From an uncultured Lachnospiraceae bacterium (GTDB lineage: Bacteria; Bacillota; Clostridia; Lachnospirales; Lachnospiraceae): 47,956 nucleotides of DNA. Positions 17,314-26,201 of this stretch are shown piece after piece. The first letter of the stretch is position 1; the number at the start of each line of letters is the position of its first letter. A model generated the notes under the pieces. The model saw nothing but the letters and a program-made list of their open reading frames with translations. It made no database searches and had not been told where the DNA came from. Location: positions 1-47,956 of the forward strand of contig CAJUBR010000012.1 of NCBI GenBank assembly GCA_910584695.1. Direction: 5' to 3'. A program made the translations under genes and the position numbers.

Positions 17314-18003
17314 TCAAACACCTGTGTTTTCTTTCAGTGACAAAATATACCCCTGCCCTCTTTTCGTCTCTATCATATCCGCTAAACCGATTTCCTCCAG
17401 CTTTCTCCGAATCCTTGTAATATTTACCGTCAGCGTATTATCATCAATAAACGCCTCACTATCCCAAAGATTGTTCATAATATCTTCTCTGGAAACAATT
17501 TTTTCTTTGTTTTTCAGCAGAAATTTTATGATCTTTAACTCATTTCCCGTCAATTCAACCTGTTTATCTCCCTTCTCAATCCGGCTTTTTGACAAATTTA
17601 AAAGAAAGGAACCACATTCTATCTTCTCCTGTGAAACGACACCATTTACTCTTTTTAAAATCGCTATCATTTTTGCAAGCAGAATCTGCGTGTTGAAAGG
17701 CTTCGTAACATAATGATCCGCCCCATAGTGCATCGATAAAAGTTCATCCATCTCGTTATCCCTGCTGGTTATCATAATAACCGGAACATCTGAAACCTTA
17801 CGAAACTCCTTTAAAATATATTGACCATCTGTATTAGGCAGATTAATGTCTAAAAGGATCAATGCTGCATTCATTTGTATCATCTCCTGCAGAATATTAT
17901 CATATTTTTCCAGACCAACCGCCTCATATCCATTTCTCTCTAGAAAAATTTTCAGTTCATGCCGTAACTTTTCATCATCTTCTACAATTAATATTTTCTG
18001 CAT
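17314..18003 (-). CDS. OmpR-family response regulator (BceR-like)
   Basis: A 229-residue regulator with a receiver domain (acidic pocket EDDE, phosphoacceptor Asp in LILLDINLPNTDG, MITSRD switch, VTKPF lysine) and a C-terminal winged helix (ELTGNELKIIKFLL... TVNITRIRRKLEEIG... RGQGYIL). This is the OmpR/PhoB class used by Bce-type peptide-antibiotic sensing systems. GGTGGTGA precedes the ATG. A TATGAT -10-like sequence lies about 60 bp upstream (18062-18067). It is divergently transcribed from pncB. It likely activates transporter genes; whether those are the esterase-ABC operon is inferred. Confidence 0.9.
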   Translation of the reverse strand: MQKILIVEDDEKLRHELKIFLERNGYEAVGLEKYDNILQEMIQMNAALILLDINLPNTDGQYILKEFRKVSDVPVIMITSRDNEMDELLSMHYGADHYVTKPFNTQILLAKMIAILKRVNGVVSQEKIECGSFLLNLSKSRIEKGDKQVELTGNELKIIKFLLKNKEKIVSREDIMNNLWDSEAFIDDNTLTVNITRIRRKLEEIGLADMIETKRGQGYILSLKENTGV

Positions 18004-18244
18004 AAACAGTCACCACCATTCTCATATTTCCTTAACATGAATTTTCTCCCGGCTATTCAAAATCATACCACAATTACATTCACTTTTCTATTGCATTTGC
18101 ACCAAGCATTTTTTAACAAGAATCTAATTTTATACATTCTAACAGACCATTTCTATCATTAAGAAAGTTTTAAGATTTAACACGTTTACTATCTTTTGTA
18201 ACTATGATAGACTATCTATTAGTATATGTATAAGGAGGCTTTCC
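18004..18244. promoter_or_regulatory. Divergent promoter region, response regulator / pncB
   Basis: About 240 bp between divergent genes. For pncB, TTGTAA at 18196-18201 and TTAGTA at 18219-18224 (17-bp spacing) are a possible weak promoter. For the regulator, TATGAT (minus strand) at 18062-18067 is a possible -10. No riboswitch-like structure was recognised. Confidence 0.35.
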
Positions 18245-19696
18245 ATGGCTTATCAAAATTTAACACTGTTAACTGACCTTTATGAACTGACCATGATGCA
18301 GGGATATTTCAATGAAAAGAGTAACGATACCGTTATCTTTGATGCATTTTACCGGAAGAATCCATCCGGCAGCGGCTATGCAATTACCGCAGGATTAGAA
18401 CAGGTCATAGACTATGTGAAGAATTTATCATTCTCTTATGATGATATTGATTACTTAAGAAGTCTTGGAATATTTACAGAAGAATTTTTAGAATATCTGG
18501 CAGGCTTTCATTTTACCGGTGATATCTATGCAATCCCGGAAGGAAGTGTTGTATTTCCACAGGAACCATTGGTAAAAGTAATTGCCCCTGTGATGGAGGC
18601 TCAGCTTGTGGAAACTGCCATTTTGAATATTATAAACCATCAAAGCCTGATTGCAACCAAAGCATCCCGCGTGTGCTTTGCCGCACAGGATGACGGAGTC
18701 ATGGAGTTTGGACTTAGACGTTCTCAAGGACCGGATGCCGGCACATTAGGTGCACGGGCGGCTGTCATTGGGGGCTGTATTGGAACCTCCAATGTCCTCT
18801 GTGGACAGATTTTTGACGTTCCGGTTCTCGGAACCCATGCCCATAGCTGGATTATGAGTTTTCCGGATGAATACACTGCCTTTAAAGCCTACGCTGACTT
18901 ATATCCTGATGCCTGTATCCTATTAGTGGATACCTATGACACACTAAAATCCGGTGTTCCCAATGCCATAAGAGTATTTGAGGAAATGAAAGCCAACGGC
19001 ATCCAATCTAATTATTACGGTATCCGGTTAGACAGTGGGGATCTTGCTTACCTCTCTAAAAAGGCCAGAAAAATGCTGGATGCTGCCGGATTTACTGACG
19101 CCATTATTTCTGCTTCCTCCGATTTGGACGAGTATCTGATTGACAGCCTGAAAACCCAGGGTGCTGCTATTACCTCCTGGGGTGTCGGCACAAACCTTAT
19201 CACCTCTGCGGATTGCCCGGCATTTGGAGGTGTATACAAATTAGCTGCCATAAAAAGAGAGGGGCAGGAAACTTTTACTGCCAAGATTAAGATTTCGGAA
19301 AATCCAGCCAAAATTACAAATCCGGGAGATAAAACCGTGTACCGTATTATTGATAAAGAAACCGGAAAATTAAAAGCTGACTTAATCACTTTAGCAGACG
19401 AGGTTTATGATTCCTCTAAGGATCTTGAGATTTTCCATCCGATTGATACATGGAAACGCTCTACCCTATCAGGCGGAAGCTATACAATGGAAGAAATTCT
19501 GGTTCCGGTTTTTAAAAAAGGACAATGTGTATATGAATCTCCAAAAACAATGGATATCCGTTCATTCTGCCAAAGGGAATTATCTTTGCTGTGGGATGAG
19601 ACAAGGCGCCTTATTAATCCGCAGGAGGTCTACGTTGATCTCTCAAAACCTCTCTACGACTTAAAGATGAGCTTATTGAACACAAGGGGGAATTAA
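18245..19696 (+). CDS. pncB: Nicotinate phosphoribosyltransferase
   Basis: A 483-residue enzyme that joins nicotinate to PRPP with ATP hydrolysis, the first step of NAD salvage. The family N-terminus (LLTDLYELTMMQGYF), the GLRRSQGPDAG substrate loop, GTHAHSWIMSF and IRLDSGDLAYLSKKAR are present. Length and layout match the longer Gram-positive NAPRTase class. AAGGAGG lies eight bases before the ATG. The DUF4234 gene begins 3 bp after the stop and is presumably cotranscribed. Confidence 0.95.
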   Translation: MAYQNLTLLTDLYELTMMQGYFNEKSNDTVIFDAFYRKNPSGSGYAITAGLEQVIDYVKNLSFSYDDIDYLRSLGIFTEEFLEYLAGFHFTGDIYAIPEGSVVFPQEPLVKVIAPVMEAQLVETAILNIINHQSLIATKASRVCFAAQDDGVMEFGLRRSQGPDAGTLGARAAVIGGCIGTSNVLCGQIFDVPVLGTHAHSWIMSFPDEYTAFKAYADLYPDACILLVDTYDTLKSGVPNAIRVFEEMKANGIQSNYYGIRLDSGDLAYLSKKARKMLDAAGFTDAIISASSDLDEYLIDSLKTQGAAITSWGVGTNLITSADCPAFGGVYKLAAIKREGQETFTAKIKISENPAKITNPGDKTVYRIIDKETGKLKADLITLADEVYDSSKDLEIFHPIDTWKRSTLSGGSYTMEEILVPVFKKGQCVYESPKTMDIRSFCQRELSLLWDETRRLINPQEVYVDLSKPLYDLKMSLLNTRGN

Positions 19697-19698
19697 GT

Positions 19699-20109
19699 AT
19701 GATTCAGGAGGACCGTAAGCTATGGAAACTCATATTATTAACAATACCTACCTTTGGTATTTATAACATCTATTTCTGGTTTCAATTCACCAGAGATTTG
19801 AATGATATGAACAGAGAAGACAGGCGTATTAAAAATTATATCCTCGTATGGTGTCTGTCCATTCTTACACTTGGTATCTACCGTTGGGTATGGCTGTTCT
19901 ACTTAGCAGACCGTATTCAGGTAACCGGAGAACGTATGGGGATCAGAATCAGACCCGGCGGAGGTACTGTACTCGCATGGAAACTGTTTGGCTCCTTTCT
20001 TTTCATAGGACCATTTGTAGCCGATTATTATGTGATCCGCAATATGAATTATTTAGCAAAAGAATATAATCTGACGATCAAGAAGAAAACAAAAGTAATA
20101 AAGAATTAA
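19699..20109 (+). CDS. DUF4234 membrane protein
   Basis: A 136-residue protein with the DUF4234 pattern: a short N-terminal helix around TIPTFGIYNIYFW, a second segment LSILTLGIYRWVWLFYLADR, then a helix GSFLFIGPFVADYYVIRNMN and a lysine-rich tail. Function of the family is unknown. It starts 3 bp after pncB, with GGGGG at good spacing, so it is translated from the same message. Confidence 0.8.
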   Translation: MIQEDRKLWKLILLTIPTFGIYNIYFWFQFTRDLNDMNREDRRIKNYILVWCLSILTLGIYRWVWLFYLADRIQVTGERMGIRIRPGGGTVLAWKLFGSFLFIGPFVADYYVIRNMNYLAKEYNLTIKKKTKVIKN

Positions 20110-20116
20110 GAAAACG

Positions 20117-20179
20117 GCCTGTAATTTTGACTAAGTGCAAACAACCTCGGTTTAGAAGCATTTTGTTAAAACTACAGGC
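20117..20179. repeat. Imperfect inverted repeat between convergent genes
   Basis: Arms of 15 bp (GCCTGTAATTTTGAC at 20117-20131 and GTTAAAACTACAGGC at 20165-20179) match at 13 positions around a 33-base loop. It sits between the ends of the DUF4234 gene and dnaB. No U tract follows, so a terminator role is uncertain. Confidence 0.4.
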
Positions 20180-20235
20180 ATCTGTTAACCAAAAGTCGAA
20201 CTGTAATCAGCAGAAATGCCCAATACCTTATATAT

Positions 20236-21585
20236 TTATCCTTTATTTCCACCCTTCCGCTCCTTATTCCCAAACTTCGTATATTTTCCAAGCCATACCA
20301 GTTCTATCGGTCCGGTAGAACCGTTTCTCTGCTTGGCCACAATAATATCTGCAATTCCTGGTTTTGTGGATTCCTTATTATAATAGTCATCCCGATAAAT
20401 AAACATAATCACGTCTGCATCCTGCTCAATGGCACCAGACTCACGAAGATCGGACATAACCGGTTTATGATCCTCACGACTGTCCACTGCACGGTTTAAC
20501 TGGGATAATGCCACAACCGGAACATCTAGCTCCCTTGCCAGTTTCTTCAGGGAACGGCTGATTTCAGAAATTTCCTGCTGGCGGGATTCCGAACGCCCGC
20601 TTCCGTTCATAAGCTGCAGGTAATCAATGATAATCAATCCAATGTTCTGTGTCTGCTTTAATTTACGGCATTTAGAGCGAAGCTCTGCAATGGTAATACC
20701 CGGTGTATCATCAATAAACATCGGGGTAGAGCCCACACGGAAGGTGGAATCCATCAGTTTGTCCCAATCCGAATCCACCAACTGACCGGTACGGATAGCC
20801 TGGGAATCCACCATAGAGTCCATGGCAATCAAACGGGTTGCAAGCTGTTCCTTACTCATCTCCAGACTGAAGATAGCACAGGGAACACCGGATTTCATAG
20901 CTGCATTTTGTGCGATATTCAGTGCAAACGCAGTTTTACCCATGGCAGGTCTTGCCGCAATTAAAATCAGTTCCGACCCATGCAGACCGGTAAGCTTTTC
21001 ATCTAAATCAATAAATCCCGTGGGAACACCTGTTACCTTGCTCCCCCTTTTCGCAGATGCCTCAATGGTATCCAATACATTTAACACAATATCCTGCATC
21101 GGTACAAATTCTTCTCCACCATTTCTCTTCTGCACGATATCAAAAAGTTCTTTTTCCGAATCCTCCAGCAGATCACTTACATTATTCTTACCGGCATAAC
21201 AGGCTTCTGTCGTCTTTTCCGTAAACCGAATCATCTTCCGCAAAACTGCTTTATCCTGTACAATCTGTGCATACTGCTTCGCATGAGTCGAGGTCGGAAC
21301 CACTGCCAGAATCTCACCTACATATTCCATACTGCTGACGGAATCCGGTGCCCCCATTTCTTTTAATTTATTGCTGACTGTAAGCAAATCTACCGGTTTT
21401 CCTTCATTATAGAGCGTTACCATTGCTTCAAACAAGATTCCATACTGACTATAATAAAAATCCTCCTTTTTCAGAATATCTGCAACCTCGACAATGGCAT
21501 CCCGATCCATCAGCATAGACCCAATCACTGACTGTTCTGCCTCCACACTATTCGGTTGTATCTTTTTTATAACTGCTTCATCCAT
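20236..21585 (-). CDS. dnaB: Replicative DNA helicase DnaB
   Basis: A 449-residue hexameric helicase that unwinds DNA at the replication fork. N-terminal domain (NSVEAEQSVIGSMLMD) for primase interaction, then the RecA-like domain with Walker A ARPAMGKTAFALN, Walker B LIIIDYLQLM, the SRSLKKLARELDVPVVALSQL block and the arginine-finger region MSDLRESGAIEQDADV. Normal length, no intein. It is the last gene of the gdpP-rplI-dnaB cluster common in Firmicutes. Confidence 0.98.
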   Translation of the reverse strand: MDEAVIKKIQPNSVEAEQSVIGSMLMDRDAIVEVADILKKEDFYYSQYGILFEAMVTLYNEGKPVDLLTVSNKLKEMGAPDSVSSMEYVGEILAVVPTSTHAKQYAQIVQDKAVLRKMIRFTEKTTEACYAGKNNVSDLLEDSEKELFDIVQKRNGGEEFVPMQDIVLNVLDTIEASAKRGSKVTGVPTGFIDLDEKLTGLHGSELILIAARPAMGKTAFALNIAQNAAMKSGVPCAIFSLEMSKEQLATRLIAMDSMVDSQAIRTGQLVDSDWDKLMDSTFRVGSTPMFIDDTPGITIAELRSKCRKLKQTQNIGLIIIDYLQLMNGSGRSESRQQEISEISRSLKKLARELDVPVVALSQLNRAVDSREDHKPVMSDLRESGAIEQDADVIMFIYRDDYYNKESTKPGIADIIVAKQRNGSTGPIELVWLGKYTKFGNKERKGGNKG

Positions 21586-21687
21586 TTTCTATACAATCCT
21601 TAAATCTTAAGTATACTGCCAATTCTTACGGTCTCCACCAAATTATTTTCTATAACGCATGATTAGAGAACTTATTCATACAATGCT

Positions 21688-22134
21688 CTATTTTCCTGCC
21701 ACATTCACCTTTAATACCGCCGTTACCTGTGAGTGCAGTTTAATCTTTACTTCATGGGTTCCTACTGTCTTGATTGCATCCTTTAACTGAACCTTTTTCT
21801 TGTCTACATCAAACCCTAACTGCGATTTTACTTCTTCTGCAATTTCTTTCGAGGATACAGAGCCAAATGTTTTTCCGCCCTCTCCTACTTTAATTGCCAC
21901 AGTAATCTCAGCTTCTTCTATTTTCTTCCCAAGTTCCTTCGCAGCTTCTAAATTCTCTGCTGCAATCTTGTCATCATTTGCTTTTTTAAGCTTCCAGTCA
22001 TTTAAATTCTTGCTGGTAGCTTCCACAGCCTGTTTCTTCTTAACCAGGACATTTCTGCCATAACCGTCATTTACTTTAACAATTTCACCTTTTTTGCCAA
22101 CATTTTTTACATCTTCTAATAAAATTACTTCCAT
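21688..22134 (-). CDS. rplI: Ribosomal protein bL9
   Basis: A 148-residue large-subunit protein. The N-terminal domain (VILLEDVKNVGKKGEIVKV-DGYGRN) binds 23S rRNA. A long connecting helix and a C-terminal domain (GSVSSKEIAEEVK...) follow. AAGGAAGG precedes the ATG. It lies 25 bp after gdpP, in the usual Firmicutes order. Confidence 0.98.
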   Translation of the reverse strand: MEVILLEDVKNVGKKGEIVKVNDGYGRNVLVKKKQAVEATSKNLNDWKLKKANDDKIAAENLEAAKELGKKIEEAEITVAIKVGEGGKTFGSVSSKEIAEEVKSQLGFDVDKKKVQLKDAIKTVGTHEVKIKLHSQVTAVLKVNVAGK

Positions 22135-22159
22135 TTCTCTATCCTTCCTTTCAAATTAT

Positions 22160-24220
22160 CTATAATTCTCCGTCTTCCCGCATCCGGCTTAAAAGCTCCC
22201 GAAGCTGCTCCTTTGCCTCCTCCAGACTGACATCTAAAAGCTGTGCACCTGCAACTGTACCATGACCGCCACCACCGAAATGTTCCATGATCACCTGAAC
22301 ATTTACATCATCTATAGAACGTGCACTAATATAGATAACATGATCAATCTTTGAAAATACAAAGGATGCCCTTACACCGGCAACATCTAACAGATCATTT
22401 GCCACCTTTGCCGCTAATACGGTCGGACTGTCCACTCCATCTGTAGGCACCTCCGAAATTGCAAAATTCTCCAGAAAAATCTCTGCACGGGAAACCCCCT
22501 CCGACAACTGTCTGTAACTTACCATATCCGTACGGAATGTCTTACGCACTCTTGTCATATCCGCACCGGACTTACGCAAAAAAGAGGCCGCTTCAAAGGT
22601 TCTCACCCCTGTTTTTGCCACAAAATTATCCGTATCTACTAAAATCCCGGCATACATTGCATCGGCTTCTGCCGGTCTTAATTTGGGCTTATCTACACTA
22701 TACTGTAAAATCTCCGCAACCATTTCGCAAGCAGAAGATGCATACGGTTCAATATAAGAAAGCGTTGTATGTTCAATAATCTCCCCACTTTGCCTGTGAT
22801 GGTCAATCACTACGATATTTTTGGTATGAGAGAGCAGCTCCTCACATTCCGTATAGCTTGGACGGTTTACATCCACAACAATGACAACGGTATTAGAATC
22901 AACCGCCTCTAATGCCTGCTCACTGTTGAAAAATAAATCCTCCGGATACACACTGCTTCCGACAAAATTATTCATCACCGGACGAATAGAGCTTGTAATC
23001 TCATTAATAACAATATGTGCTTTTTTGTTCATCAAAGTTGCAAGGCGATAAATACCAAGTGCGGCACCTAAGCTGTCAATATCCGGCTTCTTATGGCCCA
23101 TAATGATAACACGGTCCTTGGTGATTAGCATTTCCTTTAACGCATGTGCCTTTACACGTGCCTTCACACGGGTACTCTTTTCGGATGACTGTGTCTTTCC
23201 TCCATAGTAAAAAATCTTATCACCCTTCTTGACAACTGCCTGATCGCCACCTCTTCCCAAAGCCAGATCCATTGCCATATGTGAATATTCATATGCCTTT
23301 GTATAGTCATCATGATCAGGGTCGATTCCCACTGCAATACTCAAAGTTACCGGTGTTTCATTACCGATATTGATACTCCTTACCTCATCCAGTAAAGAAA
23401 ACTTTCCCTGCTGCAATTGATCCAGATACTGCTGCTGGCAGACAAAGATGTATTTATCCTTTTCAAGCTTCTTAATAATGGCATCTGCACTCTGCATATA
23501 TTTCGTAATCTTCCGTTCAATCAAAGCAACCAACAAAGATTTCCTTACCTCTTCCGTTGACTCCATTGCCTCTTCATAATTATCAATATAAATATGTCCG
23601 GCAACCAGTTTAATCTTCTCTTTCTCTTCCAAAGATTCTACCAGTTCCGTTTCGTCATACAAATAGATAGCAAACAGCATATCATCCTCATTTGCATCCT
23701 GTGTCAATTCATCCGCCAATAGGTTTTGTACATCCACCCGCCGAATTTCTACCCGGTAATTACGATTTGCCTGAAAGATATGAACGATTCTGCGGTTATC
23801 ATCCTCCGGGTCCATTTCCAACAGCTCCAATGTAATATCCGTAAATATATTCTGAATATGCTTACGCATATGCTGCTTGTCGCTTTTTATTGTCTCATAA
23901 AATGCCTTATTACTCCAAAGAATACGCCCGTTTATATCTACCAGCGTATAGGGAACTGCAAGCTCCTTGATCAATGCACTCTGTATCGAACCATGTGAAA
24001 AGCTAAATGCCACCAAATCCGACATAATATTAGGACGTTTCCTAAAATACATATATGCACATACACCCAAATACAAAAAAATAAATACTGTTACAATCAT
24101 CCCACTGTATACATCCATCCAATATACAAGAATGTTCATTACAACCAAAAGAATAGCCATAACAAATGGAAGCTGTAAATATTTTTCAATTTCCTTTCGC
24201 AATAAATTCTTTTCTTTCAT
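22160..24220 (-). CDS. gdpP: Cyclic-di-AMP phosphodiesterase GdpP
   Basis: A 686-residue membrane enzyme that hydrolyses cyclic di-AMP and so affects wall homeostasis, potassium balance and beta-lactam tolerance. Two N-terminal helices (about residues 15-55), a PAS-like domain, a degenerate GGDEF domain, then DHH (GHKKPDIDSLGAALG and VVIDHHRQSG) and DHHA1 (GGGGHGTVAGAQL) catalytic modules. The frame opens 18 codons earlier, but AAGGAGAG before ATG 24220 decides the start. Cotranscribed with rplI and dnaB. Confidence 0.95.
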   Translation of the reverse strand: MKEKNLLRKEIEKYLQLPFVMAILLVVMNILVYWMDVYSGMIVTVFIFLYLGVCAYMYFRKRPNIMSDLVAFSFSHGSIQSALIKELAVPYTLVDINGRILWSNKAFYETIKSDKQHMRKHIQNIFTDITLELLEMDPEDDNRRIVHIFQANRNYRVEIRRVDVQNLLADELTQDANEDDMLFAIYLYDETELVESLEEKEKIKLVAGHIYIDNYEEAMESTEEVRKSLLVALIERKITKYMQSADAIIKKLEKDKYIFVCQQQYLDQLQQGKFSLLDEVRSINIGNETPVTLSIAVGIDPDHDDYTKAYEYSHMAMDLALGRGGDQAVVKKGDKIFYYGGKTQSSEKSTRVKARVKAHALKEMLITKDRVIIMGHKKPDIDSLGAALGIYRLATLMNKKAHIVINEITSSIRPVMNNFVGSSVYPEDLFFNSEQALEAVDSNTVVIVVDVNRPSYTECEELLSHTKNIVVIDHHRQSGEIIEHTTLSYIEPYASSACEMVAEILQYSVDKPKLRPAEADAMYAGILVDTDNFVAKTGVRTFEAASFLRKSGADMTRVRKTFRTDMVSYRQLSEGVSRAEIFLENFAISEVPTDGVDSPTVLAAKVANDLLDVAGVRASFVFSKIDHVIYISARSIDDVNVQVIMEHFGGGGHGTVAGAQLLDVSLEEAKEQLRELLSRMREDGEL

Positions 24221-24246
24221 AACACTCTCCTTCGCAGATAGCATGA

Positions 24247-24908
24247 TTATAGCATTTTTTCGGTGTTGAGACAACCATATTCATAAATAACAACCTTTTC
24301 ATCCCAATCCATTTCATAAGCCGACAGCTTAGCAATCCAGTAAAACTTGAAATGCTTTTTCTTCATATAATGGCGATATTCCTCTTTTGGATAGTACATC
24401 ATAACAAACACTCTTCTTGGATGCTTTTCCACACTTTGAATCAGATGGTCTATCACCTTTTCAAAGATATTAATTTCAAAAGGATTAAAGAAATAGAATA
24501 CGTTATCCTCCGGTCGAATCTCGTATTCCTCTGCTTTCCCATTTATAATCTCTATCTTTTCACTGTTTCCACAAAATCTGGTATTAAAATAAGCCCGGTT
24601 ATCCAATGCCTGCTCATAGAGTGCCTCATCTACCTCAATCCCGCACACTTCGCACTGGAACCGTTGGTTAACATAAAACAAGACTCTTCCTTTTCCACAG
24701 CCAAAATCCACTAACCGGTCATATTTACTAAGAACCTCTTCCATTTCATCAAAAGCACAATAAACCCACTATAACTGGTAGGCTCATATCGGTAATAGTC
24801 ATCATTATAACGGTTATTGTACACAATTTCCGTGCTTTCAATTCCCAGAAAATGTTCATATTTATCATTTTCAAAATATTTCGGTATCTGACCTTTTTTC
24901 TTTTTCAT
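24247..24908 (-). pseudogene. SAM-dependent methyltransferase, frameshifted
   Basis: Two overlapping frames together make one class I methyltransferase. The first (24908 down to 24711) gives 65 residues with RYEPTSYSG, the segment that normally precedes the SAM site. The second gives the rest, with the SAM-binding motif LVDFGCGKGRVLFY, an acidic end of strand two (GIEVDE), FYFFNPFE and a normal C-terminus. The second frame has a stop at about 24768 and the first at 24711, so a one-base insertion or two-base loss lies between, probably just after YSG. It overlaps the DUF1934 gene by 4 bp, so the operon architecture is intact and the damage looks recent, or it is a sequencing error. Confidence 0.8.
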
Positions 24909-25321
24909 CTTGCCTGTACCTTAAAATTAACCTCACATTCTGAGATAAAATTATAATTGATATCCAATGTATAATTGATTTTAACCATTAATTCCTGTTC
25001 TGTCTCTGCTACAGAAAAATTACGGGTTACCACATCTACCTGCACTGGTCCCGCCGGAGTATGGTAAACCGTAGACGTTTTTCGTTCTTTATCAAACAAA
25101 AGACAAGAATTACTACCACCCTTTTTAACGATTTCAAAACCGTTTTCATTAAACTTTACTATATTTTTTATAACCGGACTGTTACTTTCCGGCTGTTCTT
25201 CAAACAGGATATAATGCTTACCGTTTTTAAGATAATACGTACCATCGGTTACCAGTTCAATTGCTTCATCCTCTATGTCATACTGCATTCCGGAAATTGT
25301 TACCAGAACATTTTTCGTCAT
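24905..25321 (-). CDS. DUF1934 (YwiB-like) beta-barrel protein
   Basis: A 138-residue soluble protein of the DUF1934 family, which has a calycin-like beta-barrel fold and no established role. Typical pieces: VLVTISGMQYD at the N-terminus, EIVKKGGSNSCLLFDKERKTS, YHTPAGPVQVDVVTR and a final KINYTLDINYNFISECEV. GGAG precedes the ATG. It lies between murI and the frameshifted methyltransferase on one strand. Confidence 0.85.
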   Translation of the reverse strand: MTKNVLVTISGMQYDIEDEAIELVTDGTYYLKNGKHYILFEEQPESNSPVIKNIVKFNENGFEIVKKGGSNSCLLFDKERKTSTVYHTPAGPVQVDVVTRNFSVAETEQELMVKINYTLDINYNFISECEVNFKVQAR

Positions 25322-25377
25322 CTCTAAAACTCCAATCCTTTTATCTTTATAGCTTCTCAGCTACGCACATATCTTCA

Positions 25378-26181
25378 TTAATAGCTCTCAATATCGATTA
25401 CTTTTGTGTCAGTCACATGACATGGCAGGACACTGTCTGCAAAAGAAATAAATTTATCCACACCGTCACTGACATAGTATTCATATTCCGGTTTGTGCTG
25501 ATTCATGTTAAGAATTCCCTGCTGTGTCAACAGCTCTTTCAGACTTTTTGCCGTTTCAAATGCAGGATTTACCAGATGTACACCCTCTCCCATAAAACGC
25601 TTGATGGTATTACGAATTAGCGGATAATGAGTACATCCAAGCACCAGTGCATCCACCTTGTATTCTTTCATTTCCTGCAGATATCTTGCTACAATATCAT
25701 CGGTAACACGGTCTTCCAAAAGTCCCTCTTCCACTAATGGAACAAATAGCGGGCACGCCTTGCTGACTACCGTAATTTCCGGGTTTAGTTCTCTGATATA
25801 ATCATTATAGATACCAGACTTTACCGTACTTTCTGTACCAATAATACCGACATTTCCAGTCTTTGTTGTCTCAACTGCCATTTTAGCTCCTGGCTTTACC
25901 ACACCAATCACTGGAACATCTATCTCTTTTGCAATCTCATCCAATGCCAGAGCACTGGCTGTATTACACGCTGCGACAATTGCTTTCACATCCTTTGTCT
26001 GCAAGAAGCGGACAATTTGTCTGCTATATTTTAACACTGTTTTTTTCGACTTTGAGCCGTACGGAACACGGGCAGTATCACCGAAATATACCAAATCTTC
26101 ATTTGGAAGCTGACGCATGATTTCTCTGGCCACTGTGAGTCCTCCAACTCCTGAATCGAATACGCCGATTGGATTGTTCAT
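25378..26181 (-). CDS. murI: Glutamate racemase
   Basis: A 267-residue cofactor-independent enzyme making D-glutamate for peptidoglycan. Both catalytic cysteines sit in their motifs (VAACNTASA and LGCTHYPLI), with FDSGVGGLTV at the N-terminus and FGDTARVPYG following. AAAGGA precedes the ATG. It lies 20 bp after ddl, forming a cell-wall precursor pair. Confidence 0.97.
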   Translation of the reverse strand: MNNPIGVFDSGVGGLTVAREIMRQLPNEDLVYFGDTARVPYGSKSKKTVLKYSRQIVRFLQTKDVKAIVAACNTASALALDEIAKEIDVPVIGVVKPGAKMAVETTKTGNVGIIGTESTVKSGIYNDYIRELNPEITVVSKACPLFVPLVEEGLLEDRVTDDIVARYLQEMKEYKVDALVLGCTHYPLIRNTIKRFMGEGVHLVNPAFETAKSLKELLTQQGILNMNQHKPEYEYYVSDGVDKFISFADSVLPCHVTDTKVIDIESY

Positions 26182-26201
26182 ATGCTGTTCCTTTCTACGA
26201 A

